Assembly (NCBI RefSeq): GCF_002196515.1
Contig: NZ_CP018835.1
Coordinates: forward strand, 1,054,001-1,118,000
From: Vibrio gazogenes
GTDB lineage: Bacteria; Pseudomonadota; Gammaproteobacteria; Enterobacterales; Vibrionaceae
Length of the DNA: 64,000 nt
Direction of reading: 5' to 3'
Below the pieces are notes generated by a model. It was not told where the DNA came from. It saw only the letters and a list, made by a program, of their open reading frames with translations, and ran no database searches. Shown here in pieces: positions 17,963 through 28,800 of the stretch; the stretch's first letter is position 1; each line of letters begins with the position of its first letter. Made by a program: the position numbers and the translations under genes.

Positions 17963-19165
17963 ATGACACTTGATATTTCGTCCGTTCGCCAACAGTTTCC
18001 GTCGTTAAACGATGCTGCTTATGTCTATCTGGACAGCGCCGCTACCACGCAAAAACCACAATGCGTGATTGAGCGATTGTCCCACTATTATCAGTCTCAG
18101 AATGCCAATGTTCACCGCGGTAGCCATCATCTCACTGCCGAGGCGACCCAAGCATTCGAACAAGCTCGCTCACTGGTTGCCGACTTTATCGGTGCGGCCT
18201 CCGAACAGGAAATTATCTGGACAAGGGGCGCAACAGAATCCTTAAACCTGATCGCTCAAAGTTGGGGAAGAGCGAACTTGAGTGCAGGTGACGAAATTTT
18301 AGTGAGTGAAACTGAACATCACGCGAATATCGTACCGTGGCAATTGGTTGCGGAACAAACAGGCGCACGGGTCGTCAAGATCCCGATGACGGCACAGGGA
18401 GAGTTTGGCTGGGAGGCTTATACACAACTGCTCAATGCCAAAACCAAACTGGTGGCGGTTGCGCATATGACCAATGTCACCGGTACTCGGCTACCGCTAG
18501 AAGCGATTATTCCGCTGGCTCATCAGACTGGCGCTGTCGTCGTGGTGGACGGAGCACAAGGGATCGTCCATGAATCAGTCAATATGATTGAGATGGACGC
18601 TGATTTCTATGTTTTCTCCGGCCATAAACTGTATGCCCCCACGGGCATCGGCGTTCTGTATGGTAAGCAGCACTTGTTGGATGCCATGCCACCTTGGCAA
18701 GGTGGCGGCAAAATGGTCGAGAGGGTTTCTTTTGAGCAAACCACATTTACCGGATTACCCGGTAAATTTGAAGCGGGAACCCCCAACATCGCCGGTGCAA
18801 TTACGCTGGCTGAAGCGATGCGTTGGTATCAGTCTTTTGCAACAGAAGAGAGAGAACAACACCTGCATCAATTACAACACTCGGCTTATCAGGGGTTAAG
18901 TCAGTATGAAGCGGTTCGGGTAATCGGGTACCAGCCCAATGCCAGTATTCTCAGCTTCATCGTGGAAGGTGTGCATCATCAGGATGTTGCCACGCTCTTG
19001 GATCAACAAGGCATTATTGTCAGAGCGGGCCATCATTGTGCTCATCCCTGTATGGATGCGTTTGGCATTCAAGGAACCATTCGTCTGTCTTTCGGGATTT
19101 ATAACACCATGGCGGATGTGCAAAAGTTTATTGCCGCCTTGGACAAAAGTCTGAGCTTTTTCTAA
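17963..19165 (+). CDS. csdA: cysteine desulfurase CsdA (SufS-like class II)
   Basis: A 400-residue PLP enzyme that takes sulfur from cysteine. The PLP lysine is K222 in FSGHKLYAPTG, the substrate-activating His is in ETEHHANIVPW, and the persulfide cysteine is C359 in RAGHHCAHP. YLDSAATTQKP opens the fold. CsdA hands sulfur to CsdE and, through it, to TcdA (CsdL) for cyclic t6A formation in tRNA. Here csdA is on the plus strand while csdE and tcdA converge on it from the minus strand, only 45 bp away, so the partners are not co-transcribed. It lies 15 bp after yajL. Confidence 0.93.
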   Translation: MTLDISSVRQQFPSLNDAAYVYLDSAATTQKPQCVIERLSHYYQSQNANVHRGSHHLTAEATQAFEQARSLVADFIGAASEQEIIWTRGATESLNLIAQSWGRANLSAGDEILVSETEHHANIVPWQLVAEQTGARVVKIPMTAQGEFGWEAYTQLLNAKTKLVAVAHMTNVTGTRLPLEAIIPLAHQTGAVVVVDGAQGIVHESVNMIEMDADFYVFSGHKLYAPTGIGVLYGKQHLLDAMPPWQGGGKMVERVSFEQTTFTGLPGKFEAGTPNIAGAITLAEAMRWYQSFATEEREQHLHQLQHSAYQGLSQYEAVRVIGYQPNASILSFIVEGVHHQDVATLLDQQGIIVRAGHHCAHPCMDAFGIQGTIRLSFGIYNTMADVQKFIAALDKSLSFF

Positions 19166-19210
19166 CCGCAGCGTTCTGCACACGACACCGAGTGACACGC
19201 TGCCTGTCTG

Positions 19211-19642
19211 TCAGCGCTGACTCAGTGTCTGGATTTGCCGGACGATAGCGCGAAGGCCATTGCCCCGGGATGGGCTGAGATGATTGAACAACCCTAAGCG
19301 GGAAAAATAGTCTTCGATAGGGAAAGCCGCAATCGCATCACCCGTTTTCCCTTGATAAGCCGCCATTACAATCGCAATCAATCCGCGGACAATTCTGGCA
19401 TCGGAATCGGCACAAAAGAACCACTGCTCCTGTTCTGATTCCGCCACCAGCCAGACCTGACTCTCACAACCCGAGACCTGAACGCGTTCGGATTTCAAAT
19501 CCTCCGGCATCGCGGGTAACTGTTTTCCCCACTGAATCACTTGGCGATACTTATCTTCCCAGCCGTGAAGGCTTGCCATGATTTGCTGCACATCGTCAGC
19601 AGTGATTTCACGACCAAATGGCGACAACGGTAAACTAGGCAT
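19211..19642 (-). CDS. csdE: CsdE, SufE-like sulfur acceptor
   Basis: A 143-residue SufE-fold protein that accepts persulfide sulfur from CsdA. The acceptor cysteine is C59 in VSGCESQVW, and the Trp/Phe-rich strand EQWFFCADSDARIVRGL matches the family. The frame is open to 19660 and an ATG at 19657 overlaps the tcdA stop. A GGAAGGGA ribosome site five bases before the ATG at 19642 favours that start (MPSLPLSPFG). It is downstream of tcdA in a two-gene operon and convergent with csdA. Confidence 0.9.
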   Translation of the reverse strand: MPSLPLSPFGREITADDVQQIMASLHGWEDKYRQVIQWGKQLPAMPEDLKSERVQVSGCESQVWLVAESEQEQWFFCADSDARIVRGLIAIVMAAYQGKTGDAIAAFPIEDYFSRLGLFNHLSPSRGNGLRAIVRQIQTLSQR

Positions 19643-19656
19643 CACATTCCCTTCCA

Positions 19657-20466
19657 TCACTGTTGATATTTGCGGATCAGTTTTTCGACAATTTTAGCGG
19701 CTGCCACAAAGCCGAAGCTTGCCGTGACCATGGTTGCGGCACCAAACCCCGTGGCACAATCCATCCGCTTCGGACCTTCGGCCGTCGATTTCATCGCACA
19801 AACCGAACCATCAGCCTGCGGATATTTTAATTGCTCGGTCGAGAAGACACATTCAATACCAAACTTTCGCGCCGGATTTTTTGGAAAATGATGGTCTCGC
19901 CGTAAACGATCTTTCAGTTTCTTCGCCAGTGGATCCTGAATCGTCCGGGTCAAATCCGCCACCTGTATCTGGGTCGGATCAACTTGCCCACCGGCACCAC
20001 CCACGGTAATCACTTTGATCTTATTGCGGCGACAATAAGCTAATAATGCGGCTTTCGCTTTCAGGCTATCAATCGCATCCAGCACATAATCAAATTCGGG
20101 TTTCAGATACAAATGTTGGTTGTCAGGAGAGATAAAATCATCAATCAAATTGACGCGACACTCAGGGTTAATTAAGCGAATTCGCGCCGCCATCACGTCG
20201 ATTTTGCTTTGACCAACCGTCCCTTGCATCGCATGGATCTGACGATTCACATTAGTCACGCATACATCATCCATGTCGATTAAAGTCAGTTCACCGATAC
20301 CGGTTCTGGCCAACGCTTCCGCGCCCCATGAACCAACGCCACCCAGACCAATGACACAGACATGTGCCGCACGGAGAATCTCAACCGCATCATGACCATA
20401 AAGACGGCGGGTTCCGCCAAAACGCTGGTTGTAATCATCAGAAGCCGGCGTATCTAATTCACGCAT
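19657..20466 (-). CDS. tcdA: tRNA threonylcarbamoyladenosine dehydratase TcdA (CsdL)
   Basis: A 269-residue E1-like ThiF-fold enzyme that dehydrates t6A37 of tRNA to cyclic t6A using ATP. The nucleotide loop VCVIGLGGVGSWGAEALART, the acidic LIDMDDVCVTNVNRQ and the C-terminal KSTAEGPKRMDCATGFG are family hallmarks. The frame is open to 20535, but GGGGA before the ATG at 20466 and the start MRELDTPASDDYNQRFGG match known TcdA. It overlaps or abuts csdE, its sulfur-relay partner, in one transcript. Confidence 0.93.
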   Translation of the reverse strand: MRELDTPASDDYNQRFGGTRRLYGHDAVEILRAAHVCVIGLGGVGSWGAEALARTGIGELTLIDMDDVCVTNVNRQIHAMQGTVGQSKIDVMAARIRLINPECRVNLIDDFISPDNQHLYLKPEFDYVLDAIDSLKAKAALLAYCRRNKIKVITVGGAGGQVDPTQIQVADLTRTIQDPLAKKLKDRLRRDHHFPKNPARKFGIECVFSTEQLKYPQADGSVCAMKSTAEGPKRMDCATGFGAATMVTASFGFVAAAKIVEKLIRKYQQ

Positions 20467-20504
20467 TACATTCCCCAAAGTCAAAACTATTTTGCCAAAG
20501 CATC

Positions 20505-20538
20505 TTGAAAAAGAAAGAGTGCGATTTATACGCACTCT
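20505..20538 (-). terminator. intrinsic terminator of mltA
   Basis: On the minus strand AGAGTGCG and CGCACTCT form an 8-bp stem with a 7-nt loop, followed by TTTCTTTTTC. It lies 32 bp beyond the mltA stop and 39 bp before tcdA, separating the two transcripts. Confidence 0.82.
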
Positions 20539-20569
20539 TGCTCCAAAAGTCTAGACAACCCTCCGGAAA

Positions 20570-21673
20570 CTATTCTAACTTTTCTGGTGGTAAAGCCCAC
20601 GGTGCCTGCGTCGGAGAGTTTTCTAAACCCAGTTTCCATACGCGTCCGAAATGACGGTAATGCCCGGCAGCAATCCCGGCTCGTTCACCCATACCATGAT
20701 AAAGATCGAGATGATTATCTTTCACCGCACCGCCGGTATCGAGCACAATCAACAACCGCAATTCATGTGTTCCGCTCCAACTGCCATCCGCATTGAGCAA
20801 GGGAACTTCGGCCAAGATTGGCGTTCCCATCGGAAATATCCGTCGGTCCCCGGCAACCGAAGCCATCGGTAACAGTTGAATACCGGCAGAACCGGTCACC
20901 GGTGCCGCCGATCTTGGCTCAAAAAACACATAGGACGGATTTTGTTCCAGCAACGTTTTTACTTCATCTTCAGGATGCGTCATAACCCAGTGCTTGATCG
21001 CTTTCAACGACATTTTCTCACGCGGGATCTCCCCCTGATCGATCAGCACTTTGCCGATACTGATATAGGCTTTGTTGTTTTTCCCTGCATAGGCAAAATA
21101 TTCCAGAGAATCGTCATCCCTGAAATGGACAAAACCGCTGCCTTGCACCTCCATAATGAACGGATCAATCAGATTTGCAGCGTACCCCAATTCCAATCCC
21201 TGTCCGGAGAGTGCTCCTGCATAAATCTGCGCCCGGGTCGGACAATCGGCCTCACAGACCGGCATGGCATATAGTGGATAACGAAACACCTCATCAGGTG
21301 TATGGCGTAGTTCAATCACTGGTGAAAAATAACCGGTAAATAAAACATTCCCCTGTTGATCGCCCCCTTGAAGCTGAGCCGCCTGAACCCCGTACTGTTG
21401 CAATTCTGCGGGATCGCCACTTTCTTGAATCCACTCTTTCAAATGCTGATAAAGCGGCTGATAGAGCATCGCCAGTGACGGTGAATTTTGCACAACCAGC
21501 TCACTCTGGAGCGGGAATTCGGTAAAATCCCGAGGCGCGTTGGAGGTAATGGTCTCTGTCCGGTTGAGATCATTTGATAATGTGCCGTCGAGATACTGTT
21601 GAGCACGATCGGTCGGGTGCACACACCCATTGAGTATCACAGACGCCAGTATCAGGCCCAATATTTTTTTCAC
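20570..21673 (-). CDS. mltA: membrane-bound lytic murein transglycosylase A
   Basis: A 367-residue outer-membrane lipoprotein: signal peptide KKILGLILASVILNGC with the lipobox LNGC, then the MltA domain and the 3D (three-Asp) barrel. The catalytic region is VLDTGGAVKDNHLDLYHG. VLFTGYFSP and QGSGFVHF are further MltA signatures. It cleaves peptidoglycan glycan strands to 1,6-anhydro products, the substrates taken up by AmpG. I chose the GTG at 21673 directly before KKILGL (GGAAA upstream); a TTG at 21703 would add ten polar residues before the signal peptide. It is monocistronic with a terminator downstream. Confidence 0.93.
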   Translation of the reverse strand: MKKILGLILASVILNGCVHPTDRAQQYLDGTLSNDLNRTETITSNAPRDFTEFPLQSELVVQNSPSLAMLYQPLYQHLKEWIQESGDPAELQQYGVQAAQLQGGDQQGNVLFTGYFSPVIELRHTPDEVFRYPLYAMPVCEADCPTRAQIYAGALSGQGLELGYAANLIDPFIMEVQGSGFVHFRDDDSLEYFAYAGKNNKAYISIGKVLIDQGEIPREKMSLKAIKHWVMTHPEDEVKTLLEQNPSYVFFEPRSAAPVTGSAGIQLLPMASVAGDRRIFPMGTPILAEVPLLNADGSWSGTHELRLLIVLDTGGAVKDNHLDLYHGMGERAGIAAGHYRHFGRVWKLGLENSPTQAPWALPPEKLE

Positions 21674-21821
21674 AGTTCGTTTTCCATCATTTACGGTTGG
21701 CAAAGCATGACAAATTGATTCATCATCTGCAATCGACAGGACGGATATTTAAACGAAATTTATCAACTTCTGACGTGCAGACAATCATGGATGAAAAAGC
21801 AATAAAAAATACTTGCCCAAC

Positions 21822-21839
21822 AATGAATAAAAAGTCATT
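21822..21839. promoter_or_regulatory. possible ArgR (ARG) box upstream of argA
   Basis: AATGAATAAAAAGTCATT matches the 18-bp ARG-box pattern (WNTGAATWWWWATTCANW) at most positions and lies 33 bp before the argA start. A convincing second box 3 bp away, usual for ArgR hexamers, is not seen. Confidence 0.4.
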
Positions 21840-21871
21840 ATTTCAACATAAATAAACATGGATATTTTACT

Positions 21872-23215
21872 GTGAAAAACAGAAGTACTGCACTGGTTAA
21901 AGGCTTTCGCCAATCAACACCATACGTCAATGCGCACCGTGGAAAAACAATGGTCATCATGCTCGGTGGTGAGGCGGTCGCGGACAAAAATTTCACCAAT
22001 ATCATCAGTGATATTGCCCTGCTGCATAGTCTGGGAGTAAAGCTGGTCGTGGTGCATGGTGCTCGTCCGCAAATCAATCAGATTTTGCAGGAACAAGCAT
22101 GTGCAACGCCCTACTATAAGGGTATTCGGATCACCAATGAAAAAGCTTTACCACTGGTCATGCAGGCCGCAGGTCAGCTCCAGCTTTCAATCACCGGAAA
22201 ACTCTCCTTAAGCCTGAATAATACACCGATGGCAGGTAACCAACTGAATGTCGTCAGCGGTAATTTTGTCATTGCCCAGCCTTTAGGGATTGATGATGGA
22301 ATTGACTACTGTCATAGCGGACGGGTGCGCCGCATCAATATCGATGGGATCAACCGGGCTTTAGAACAAGACTCCATCGTCCTGCTCGGCCCAATCGCCA
22401 GTTCGGTGACCGGTGAGTGTTTTAATCTTCTGTCGGAAGAGGTCGCCACACAAGTTGCGATTCGTCTCAAAGCCGACAAACTGATCGGATTCTGTTCCGA
22501 ACAGGGCATTATTGATGAACACGGCAATGCGATTGCTGAGCTGTTCCCAGCCGACGTCGAAGCGCTATTGAACCGAATGGAACCCGATCCCCAGGACGAC
22601 GAGCAACAAGACATTCATACTGGCAGAGTTCGTTTCCTCAGAGCTGCAATTTCAGCCTGTCGCGCAGGCGTTCCTCGCAGTCATTTGGTCAGCTACAAAG
22701 AAGATGGTGCCTTGATTCAAGAGCTGTTCTCTTTTGATGGTATCGGTACTCAGGTTGTCATGGCTAGTTCAGAACAGGTCCGTCAGGCCACCATCGATGA
22801 TATCGGGGGTATTTTCGATTTAATCCAGCCACTGGAAGAGAAAGGCATTTTGGTGCGTCGTTCGAGAGAACAGCTTGAACAAGAAATTCATCGCTTCACG
22901 ATTATTGACCGCGACGGCCTGATTATTGGTTGTGCTGCGCTTTATCCCTATGTGGAAGAGAGCATGGCAGAAATGGCATGTGTCGCCATTCATAATGAAT
23001 ACCGAGATAGTAATCGTGGACTGATGTTGCTCAATCATATGAAAGGGCAAGCGAAGAACATGGGGATCGAACATATGTTCGTGCTCACTACGCATAGCCT
23101 GCATTGGTTCAGAGAACAGGGATTTGTCGAGATGGACGTGAGTTCACTACCGGCAATCAAACAAAACCTGTACAACTACCAACGCCGCTCTAAAGTATTG
23201 AGTCTCGAACTGTAA
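21872..23215 (+). CDS. argA: N-acetylglutamate synthase ArgA
   Basis: A 447-residue enzyme for the first step of arginine synthesis (acetyl-CoA plus glutamate). The N-terminal amino-acid-kinase-like domain starts with [20 protein letters not shown] and carries [12 protein letters not shown]. The C-terminal GNAT domain runs from about residue 300, with [19 protein letters not shown] as the acetyl-CoA-binding region. The kinase-like domain usually mediates arginine feedback inhibition. The start is a GTG; the next ATG (codon 27) is inside the fold. A possible ArgR box precedes the gene. In the 278-bp gap after it, AACGGGC and GCCCGTT segments about 50 nt apart could pair. Confidence 0.95.
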   Translation: MKNRSTALVKGFRQSTPYVNAHRGKTMVIMLGGEAVADKNFTNIISDIALLHSLGVKLVVVHGARPQINQILQEQACATPYYKGIRITNEKALPLVMQAAGQLQLSITGKLSLSLNNTPMAGNQLNVVSGNFVIAQPLGIDDGIDYCHSGRVRRINIDGINRALEQDSIVLLGPIASSVTGECFNLLSEEVATQVAIRLKADKLIGFCSEQGIIDEHGNAIAELFPADVEALLNRMEPDPQDDEQQDIHTGRVRFLRAAISACRAGVPRSHLVSYKEDGALIQELFSFDGIGTQVVMASSEQVRQATIDDIGGIFDLIQPLEEKGILVRRSREQLEQEIHRFTIIDRDGLIIGCAALYPYVEESMAEMACVAIHNEYRDSNRGLMLLNHMKGQAKNMGIEHMFVLTTHSLHWFREQGFVEMDVSSLPAIKQNLYNYQRRSKVLSLEL

Positions 23216-23493
23216 CGGGCGTGAACGATTCGGCTTGGATAGTCACTGATGCAATCACTCATATGGCGACATTCAAGCCCGTTTCATGTTTATTGCCAGT
23301 CATAGCAAAGACTTAAATTGCACTGAAACTAAACAGATAACAAACCGCTTTACTCTATTTTCAAATTGTGTAAAATTCACCCAATCAATCAATGGATACA
23401 TTTTTTGCAACACGGATCACAGTATTTACTCAAAGTAAAAAGTAGCGCAAGGATGCTTTTAGTCACTAAATTAGTCATTAAGAGCACAAAAAT

Positions 23494-23679
23494 ATGAGAA
23501 CGGTTATCTGTAATTCACTTCAAAGCTTCTGGGACATGGGAGACCATCAGTTTTTAGAAGGTCATAATGTTCATTGCGTTTTTCCGATGAATGAACAAGT
23601 AAAAAGCTTCATTCTGGAATGTCAGTCTCGTTACAAAATTCGCACCATCACATTCACATCCATCGGCCTAAATCGATAA
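23494..23679 (+). CDS. hypothetical 61-residue protein
   Basis: I do not recognise this ORF. It starts with ATG AGA ACG GTT ATC TGT and encodes a mixed, folded-looking sequence with two Cys and one Trp early (ICNSLQSFW) and a C-terminal strand-like RTITFTSIGLNR. Codon use resembles the neighbouring genes, there is no membrane segment, and an 11-bp hairpin follows 20 bp after the stop. The ribosome site is poor. It lies alone between argA and the convergent recD. A real small protein is plausible but unproven. Confidence 0.4.
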   Translation: MRTVICNSLQSFWDMGDHQFLEGHNVHCVFPMNEQVKSFILECQSRYKIRTITFTSIGLNR

Positions 23680-23699
23680 ATGATGTCCATCGATTTGCA

Positions 23700-23729
23700 G
23701 GCTAATTCCGGGCTTTTTCGGAATTAGCC
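23700..23729. terminator. 11-bp hairpin between the small ORF and recD
   Basis: GGCTAATTCCG (23700-23710) pairs perfectly with CGGAATTAGCC (23719-23729) around GGCTTTTT. The stem is strong but neither side has a T-tract; the T-run is in the loop. It ends 7 bp before the recD stop codon and probably acts as a bidirectional end for the converging transcripts. Confidence 0.6.
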
Positions 23730-23736
23730 CAAATAG

Positions 23737-25821
23737 TCACTCCGCCATTTTTTCTCTTAAACCACTCACTCGCTGTGTTTTCACCCTGACAGCTGCCTGC
23801 AAGATTTTGGGAGACGTAAAGAGAGCCAACCGCTTTCTCGCCCGAGTAATACCGGTATAAACCAACTCCCGCGTTAAAAGCGGGGTATGATCCGGTGGTA
23901 GCAGCAACAATGTAAAATCAAATTCGCTGCCCTGCGACTTATGGATTGTCATGGCGTAAGCGGTCTCATGTTGAGGAATCCGGCTTGGCAGAAAACCTCG
24001 GACATGGCCGTCAAACTGTTCAAAATAGACCTTTAGCCGATCATCCTGAGGATCTCGCATACAAATGCCGATATCCCCATTATATAACTCAAGATGGTGA
24101 TCATTACGGGTAATCATTACCGGACGACCTTCATACCACGGTTCATCACTTTTACGAATCAGTTTATGACGACTTAAGGCTCGCTCCACTCTCTGATTAA
24201 CACCTGTCACACCAAAGTCGCCATCTCTAATCGCGCACAATAATCGACAACGATGGAATAACCGCAGTACATATTCCGCTTTTTTCTCAGGCGTGGTCCC
24301 CGCCGCGATTGCAGATTGATCCGCAATCGCGTGCAAGTAATGTGCATACTCGGCAACCAACGTCTGTAACATTTGATGATAGCTTTCACTATCCAACCCA
24401 TGAATTTGTACATCAGCGTAGCTTTGTTGTGTTATCTGAAACAACTGGGATACATCACCTGAATTCACCGCTTTGGCCAGTTGTCCGATCCCGGAGCGAG
24501 CATGAAACCGGTAACTTTTCTGTAATAGGCACAAACTGTCCGCCAGTGGCGGCACGTCTTGATGAGGGAGTGGTGAAGCAAATTGGTATCCCGTTAACCG
24601 AGCCAACTGAGTGATTTGACTCCGGCTATATCCCTGAGTCTGAAACGCACAAATATCGCCTAACACCGCTCCGGCCTCAACAGAAGCTAACTGATCCTTA
24701 TCGCCCAATAGCACCAAACGAGCATGATCAGGTAAGGCCATCAATAACTTATACATCATTGGCAAATCGATCATCGACGCCTCATCAACCACCAGCAAAT
24801 CGACATGAAGTGGATTGTGCTGGTGATGGCGAAACTCGGCACTATTCGGAATCGCACCTAATAACCGGTGCAACGTACTTGCCTGAGTCGGTATCCGTGC
24901 TTTCATCTCCGTAGGAATGGTCAATCGTTCAACCGCCTGACTGATCGATTCAGTCAACCGTGCCGCAGCCTTTCCCGTCGGGGCAACCAGCTTAATCACC
25001 AACTTCTGCTGAACCGCATGATTCTGACTCACCAATGCCGCCAGCAACCGCGCGACGGTCGTGGTTTTCCCCGTGCCCGGCCCACCGGAAATGACGGCAA
25101 AACGGCGACTTAACGCAATCGCGGCTGCGACCTTCTGCCAATTCAGACATACCGATTCCGGCACCAACGTATTTAGCCCTGAAAGTGCCGAACCACCGGA
25201 TGCTTGCTGTAATAATTCATCAATCGACGTCCAGTCCAATGCAGATTCTTGAACAACATCGAGATATTCACAGACCAGACGCTGCCGCTCTCCCACTGAC
25301 GACACCTGTTGTAGTGCCTCAAATAAGCTGTCATAGGGACGGGGAAATAATTGATTTAACGTTTCAGCTAAATATTCAGTTTGTGCCGTATCGTTCAGAA
25401 CGGGTGATGACAATCCCTGCAAGCGCAACGCCAACTGATGCTCATAGAACCAATAACGCTGGAGATAAAGTCGTTTTCCATCAAAGATCAGGGGCAAATA
25501 ACTGCCCGGCTCGCCAATCAATGGGCAACGCGTCAGTACCGCCAACCAATCAAGTGATTCAACACAGTCTCTGACCGTGTGCAACTCAGTAACCGCATGA
25601 CCGAATAATAATTGCGACCGCACCACTTGCCCTTCATCACCCACCAGTGGTACACAAATGTGTCCGCGACCCAGTTCATAACTCACCAGCGCAGCGAGCC
25701 ATGCCACCGCAGCCTGATCTTGTGAGCACTGATGAGCAATAAAACGGGCAAATTGCTGATCCAACGGACGAATCACACGTTTTTCAGCTAACGATGCCAG
25801 AGACTGAGCCAGTTGGATCAT
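23737..25821 (-). CDS. recD: exodeoxyribonuclease V alpha subunit RecD
   Basis: A 694-residue SF1B 5'-3' helicase of RecBCD. The Walker A motif GGPGTGKTT is at 246-254, the DEAS Walker B is in LLVVDEASMIDLPM, and motif VI-like ELVYTGITRARKRL is near the C-terminus. ETAYAMTIHKSQGSEFDF is motif V. RecD powers movement along the 5'-ended strand at double-strand breaks. The ATG overlaps the recB stop by four bases (ATGA), so RecB and RecD are made in step. The length is somewhat above E. coli RecD (608), including an N-terminal RecB-docking domain. Confidence 0.97.
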   Translation of the reverse strand: MIQLAQSLASLAEKRVIRPLDQQFARFIAHQCSQDQAAVAWLAALVSYELGRGHICVPLVGDEGQVVRSQLLFGHAVTELHTVRDCVESLDWLAVLTRCPLIGEPGSYLPLIFDGKRLYLQRYWFYEHQLALRLQGLSSPVLNDTAQTEYLAETLNQLFPRPYDSLFEALQQVSSVGERQRLVCEYLDVVQESALDWTSIDELLQQASGGSALSGLNTLVPESVCLNWQKVAAAIALSRRFAVISGGPGTGKTTTVARLLAALVSQNHAVQQKLVIKLVAPTGKAAARLTESISQAVERLTIPTEMKARIPTQASTLHRLLGAIPNSAEFRHHQHNPLHVDLLVVDEASMIDLPMMYKLLMALPDHARLVLLGDKDQLASVEAGAVLGDICAFQTQGYSRSQITQLARLTGYQFASPLPHQDVPPLADSLCLLQKSYRFHARSGIGQLAKAVNSGDVSQLFQITQQSYADVQIHGLDSESYHQMLQTLVAEYAHYLHAIADQSAIAAGTTPEKKAEYVLRLFHRCRLLCAIRDGDFGVTGVNQRVERALSRHKLIRKSDEPWYEGRPVMITRNDHHLELYNGDIGICMRDPQDDRLKVYFEQFDGHVRGFLPSRIPQHETAYAMTIHKSQGSEFDFTLLLLPPDHTPLLTRELVYTGITRARKRLALFTSPKILQAAVRVKTQRVSGLREKMAE

Positions 25822-28800
25822 AAGTCGAGCTCCATTTGTCCTTCCTGCGTTGCACGCATATTGTCATCTTCTCCGGCAAAAAAACGGTCTAATGCATTAA
25901 TCAGTTCAAATTGAGGGCGATGGGCAAATACCCCCGACGGGGTTTGTCCATCCATACCACGCAGAAACAGATAAAACACACCACCAAAATGTTGCTCATA
26001 GGTATAGTCCACCATACGACTGGCTAAAAATCGATGCAGTGCCAACGTATAAATTTGATACTGGAAATCATACCGGTGCTCAACCATCGCAGCGTCGAGA
26101 TAAGAGGCGCTATAGTCTTCAGGCTGATTTCCCAAATGATTTGATTTCCAATCCAGCACGTAATATCGACCCTGATATTCAAACACGAGATCGATAAATC
26201 CCTTCAGCATCCCTTCGACCTGAGCAAAATTCAGCTCTCCGGCCTGAGCGGACAAAGCATCGTACCGTTTCAGAATTCGGTTCAACAGAGGGGAACGTAA
26301 CTTATCAATCGGCAACAGAAACTCCATTTCAACCAAACGCTGCTGGGCTGGAATTTGCCCCAGACGCAATTTTTTACCATCTAAAGGTGTCTGTAATACA
26401 TGCATGAGCATCTGTTGTAAGACCGGCAGCCAAGACTCATCAATCGCAGCCGACGTCATCAATGTTTGTATCACCTTGGTGTTTGCCGGGCTATCCGGAG
26501 CCTCGGTAAATTCAATCTGCTCAAACAAACTGTGCAAAAATGTCCCTGCGGTTGCCCCTTTCGGAAAGGTGAAAATCGTCTGTTCTTGTGGATCGAACAG
26601 AGATTCATCCGCTTCTCCGGCTGAATCGAGATCGAATCCAGGTACTTCTTGTGTGGCATCGAGAAAAGCATGATGGCCGGATTGTTTAACCAGATTGGAA
26701 TAACTGGTCATGCGCCACGCCCGCTCAATCGGTTGCTGTTTCTGTTGCGCTGTTAACGTGTGCTGCGGTGCGTCAACGCGGGGCAAAGGCGACTCGGGAA
26801 GTTGCGGCGGCATGTCGATAACCGTGTGTCCTTCACTATCACACTGAGATGCTATGCCCTGCTGCAACAATCCGGCATCACCGGGTTCGCCCTGTTGCAA
26901 CAAATAACCGATTGCAGATAAATGAGCGCTGCTTGCTCCTTTTCCTGAACGCCCTTTCAGCGGCGCGATCCCAACATAACAACCATAGATTGAACGCGTT
27001 AAAGCCACATATAACAAACGTAAGTCTTCGGCCAACCGCTCTTGTTCTGCTTTAGCAAGCGCCGCATCTTGACGGGTGATATCCAGAACAATTCGATCCT
27101 GCTGCTCATCGTAGTAACGCGCCTCTTTGGCCTCACGGAAACTCATCACAAACGGGAGAAACACCAAATCATATTCGAGCCCTTTTGACTTATGAATCGT
27201 CACGATTTGCACCAGATTTTTTTCTGATTCTAACCGCTGGATCGACGTTTCCGGATGACTTCCCTGAGCCACATCAATCATCGACTGAGTCAGCCAGCGC
27301 AACAGACCATGATCACTTTCAATTTCGGCTCCCGCTTGCTGTAACAGCTCACCGATGTGTAAATAGTCCGTCAACAATCGTTCCCCGCCTTTGAGTGCGA
27401 GCCAACGCTCAGCAAGATGGCGCTGATAAAGCACTGACCGTAGCATGGGCAGAATACCGCGTTCTGACCAGATGGTACGGTACTGACGAAACTCCTGAAC
27501 CACGCGCTCCCATAACGACTCATTGCTATTCAATGCATCTAAATCCTGAATCGCCAGTCCAAACAAAGGAGAGGCTAACGCAGCCCGGAGCGGACGCTCC
27601 TGCTCCGGAGTCAACACCGCCTGCAACAAACGCTGAATATCCACTGCGATGTCACTGGCAAAAACACTCTCCCGATTCGATAAATAGACACTGGCAATAT
27701 CCTGACGCGCCAACGCTTCTTTGATGAGTCGTCCTTCACGCCCCGTCCGGACCAACACTGCGATGTTTCCAGCCTGAATCGTTTTCGGTCCATTCTTGGA
27801 ACAGAGGATCCCTGCCTCATCATGCGCGGCCTGTAGAACCGTTTGGATTTGAGCCGCAGTCGCATTTGCCATGATGTGTTCGTATTCACCTTTGGTCATG
27901 ACGGAATCCGATTCAAGATCATCCGGCCACCAGTAAGTCATGGCAGGTTGCACTTGCTGATACAGTTGCCATTGGCGCTGCTGCGCCTCAGGTGGGGCCG
28001 CGACCTGAATGAACGGAATATCCGAATCATGGAGAAAAGGACTATCAGACGAGGCAAACAATCGGTTTACCGCATCGATCATCGACTGCCCGGATCGCCA
28101 GTTGGTCGCTAGCGTATAATGGGAGCTTACCTGACGACGCGCTTTGATATAGGTAAAGATATCCGCCCCGCGGAACGCATAAATCGCCTGTTTCGGGTCA
28201 CCAATCATCAACAAGCCACACGCAGGATGCGGGGCGTAAATGTGGCTGAAAATATGGTATTGCAGCGGATCGGTATCCTGAAACTCATCAATCATTGCAA
28301 CTGGATATAATGTGCGAATCCGCTGCGCTAACTGACCGGTGCTATCCAGATCCAAGGCTGATGAAAGTTGAGACAGCAAATCATCAAACGATAACCACTG
28401 CTGTTCCGACTTTGCTTTTGCCAGCAAATGACGACAACTGTCAATCGCATGCGCTTTCAAAGGCGCTTCAATTGACACTGGTGTTGCAAGAAACGCGTCA
28501 ATGACCTCAAATAACGGATGCTCCGGTGGTGTACCGGTTGGCGTTTTCTCATACAACACTTGTTGTGAAAAACGAGACAACTGTTCGGGAACCCAGTAAC
28601 TATACGTCTCCGCTTCCGCCCATTGAGACACTTGCCCAATCCACTGTGGCCGGAATTTTTTGGTGTACACACGCTTATTGACATCCGATTCAGCAATACA
28701 CGCATCAATATCAGACTGATACTGTCGCCATTGTGCCTTCATCTCAACGATACGGTGCAAGTTATCTTGATGTAATTGTTCAAGGCTGGCATCCATCGCA

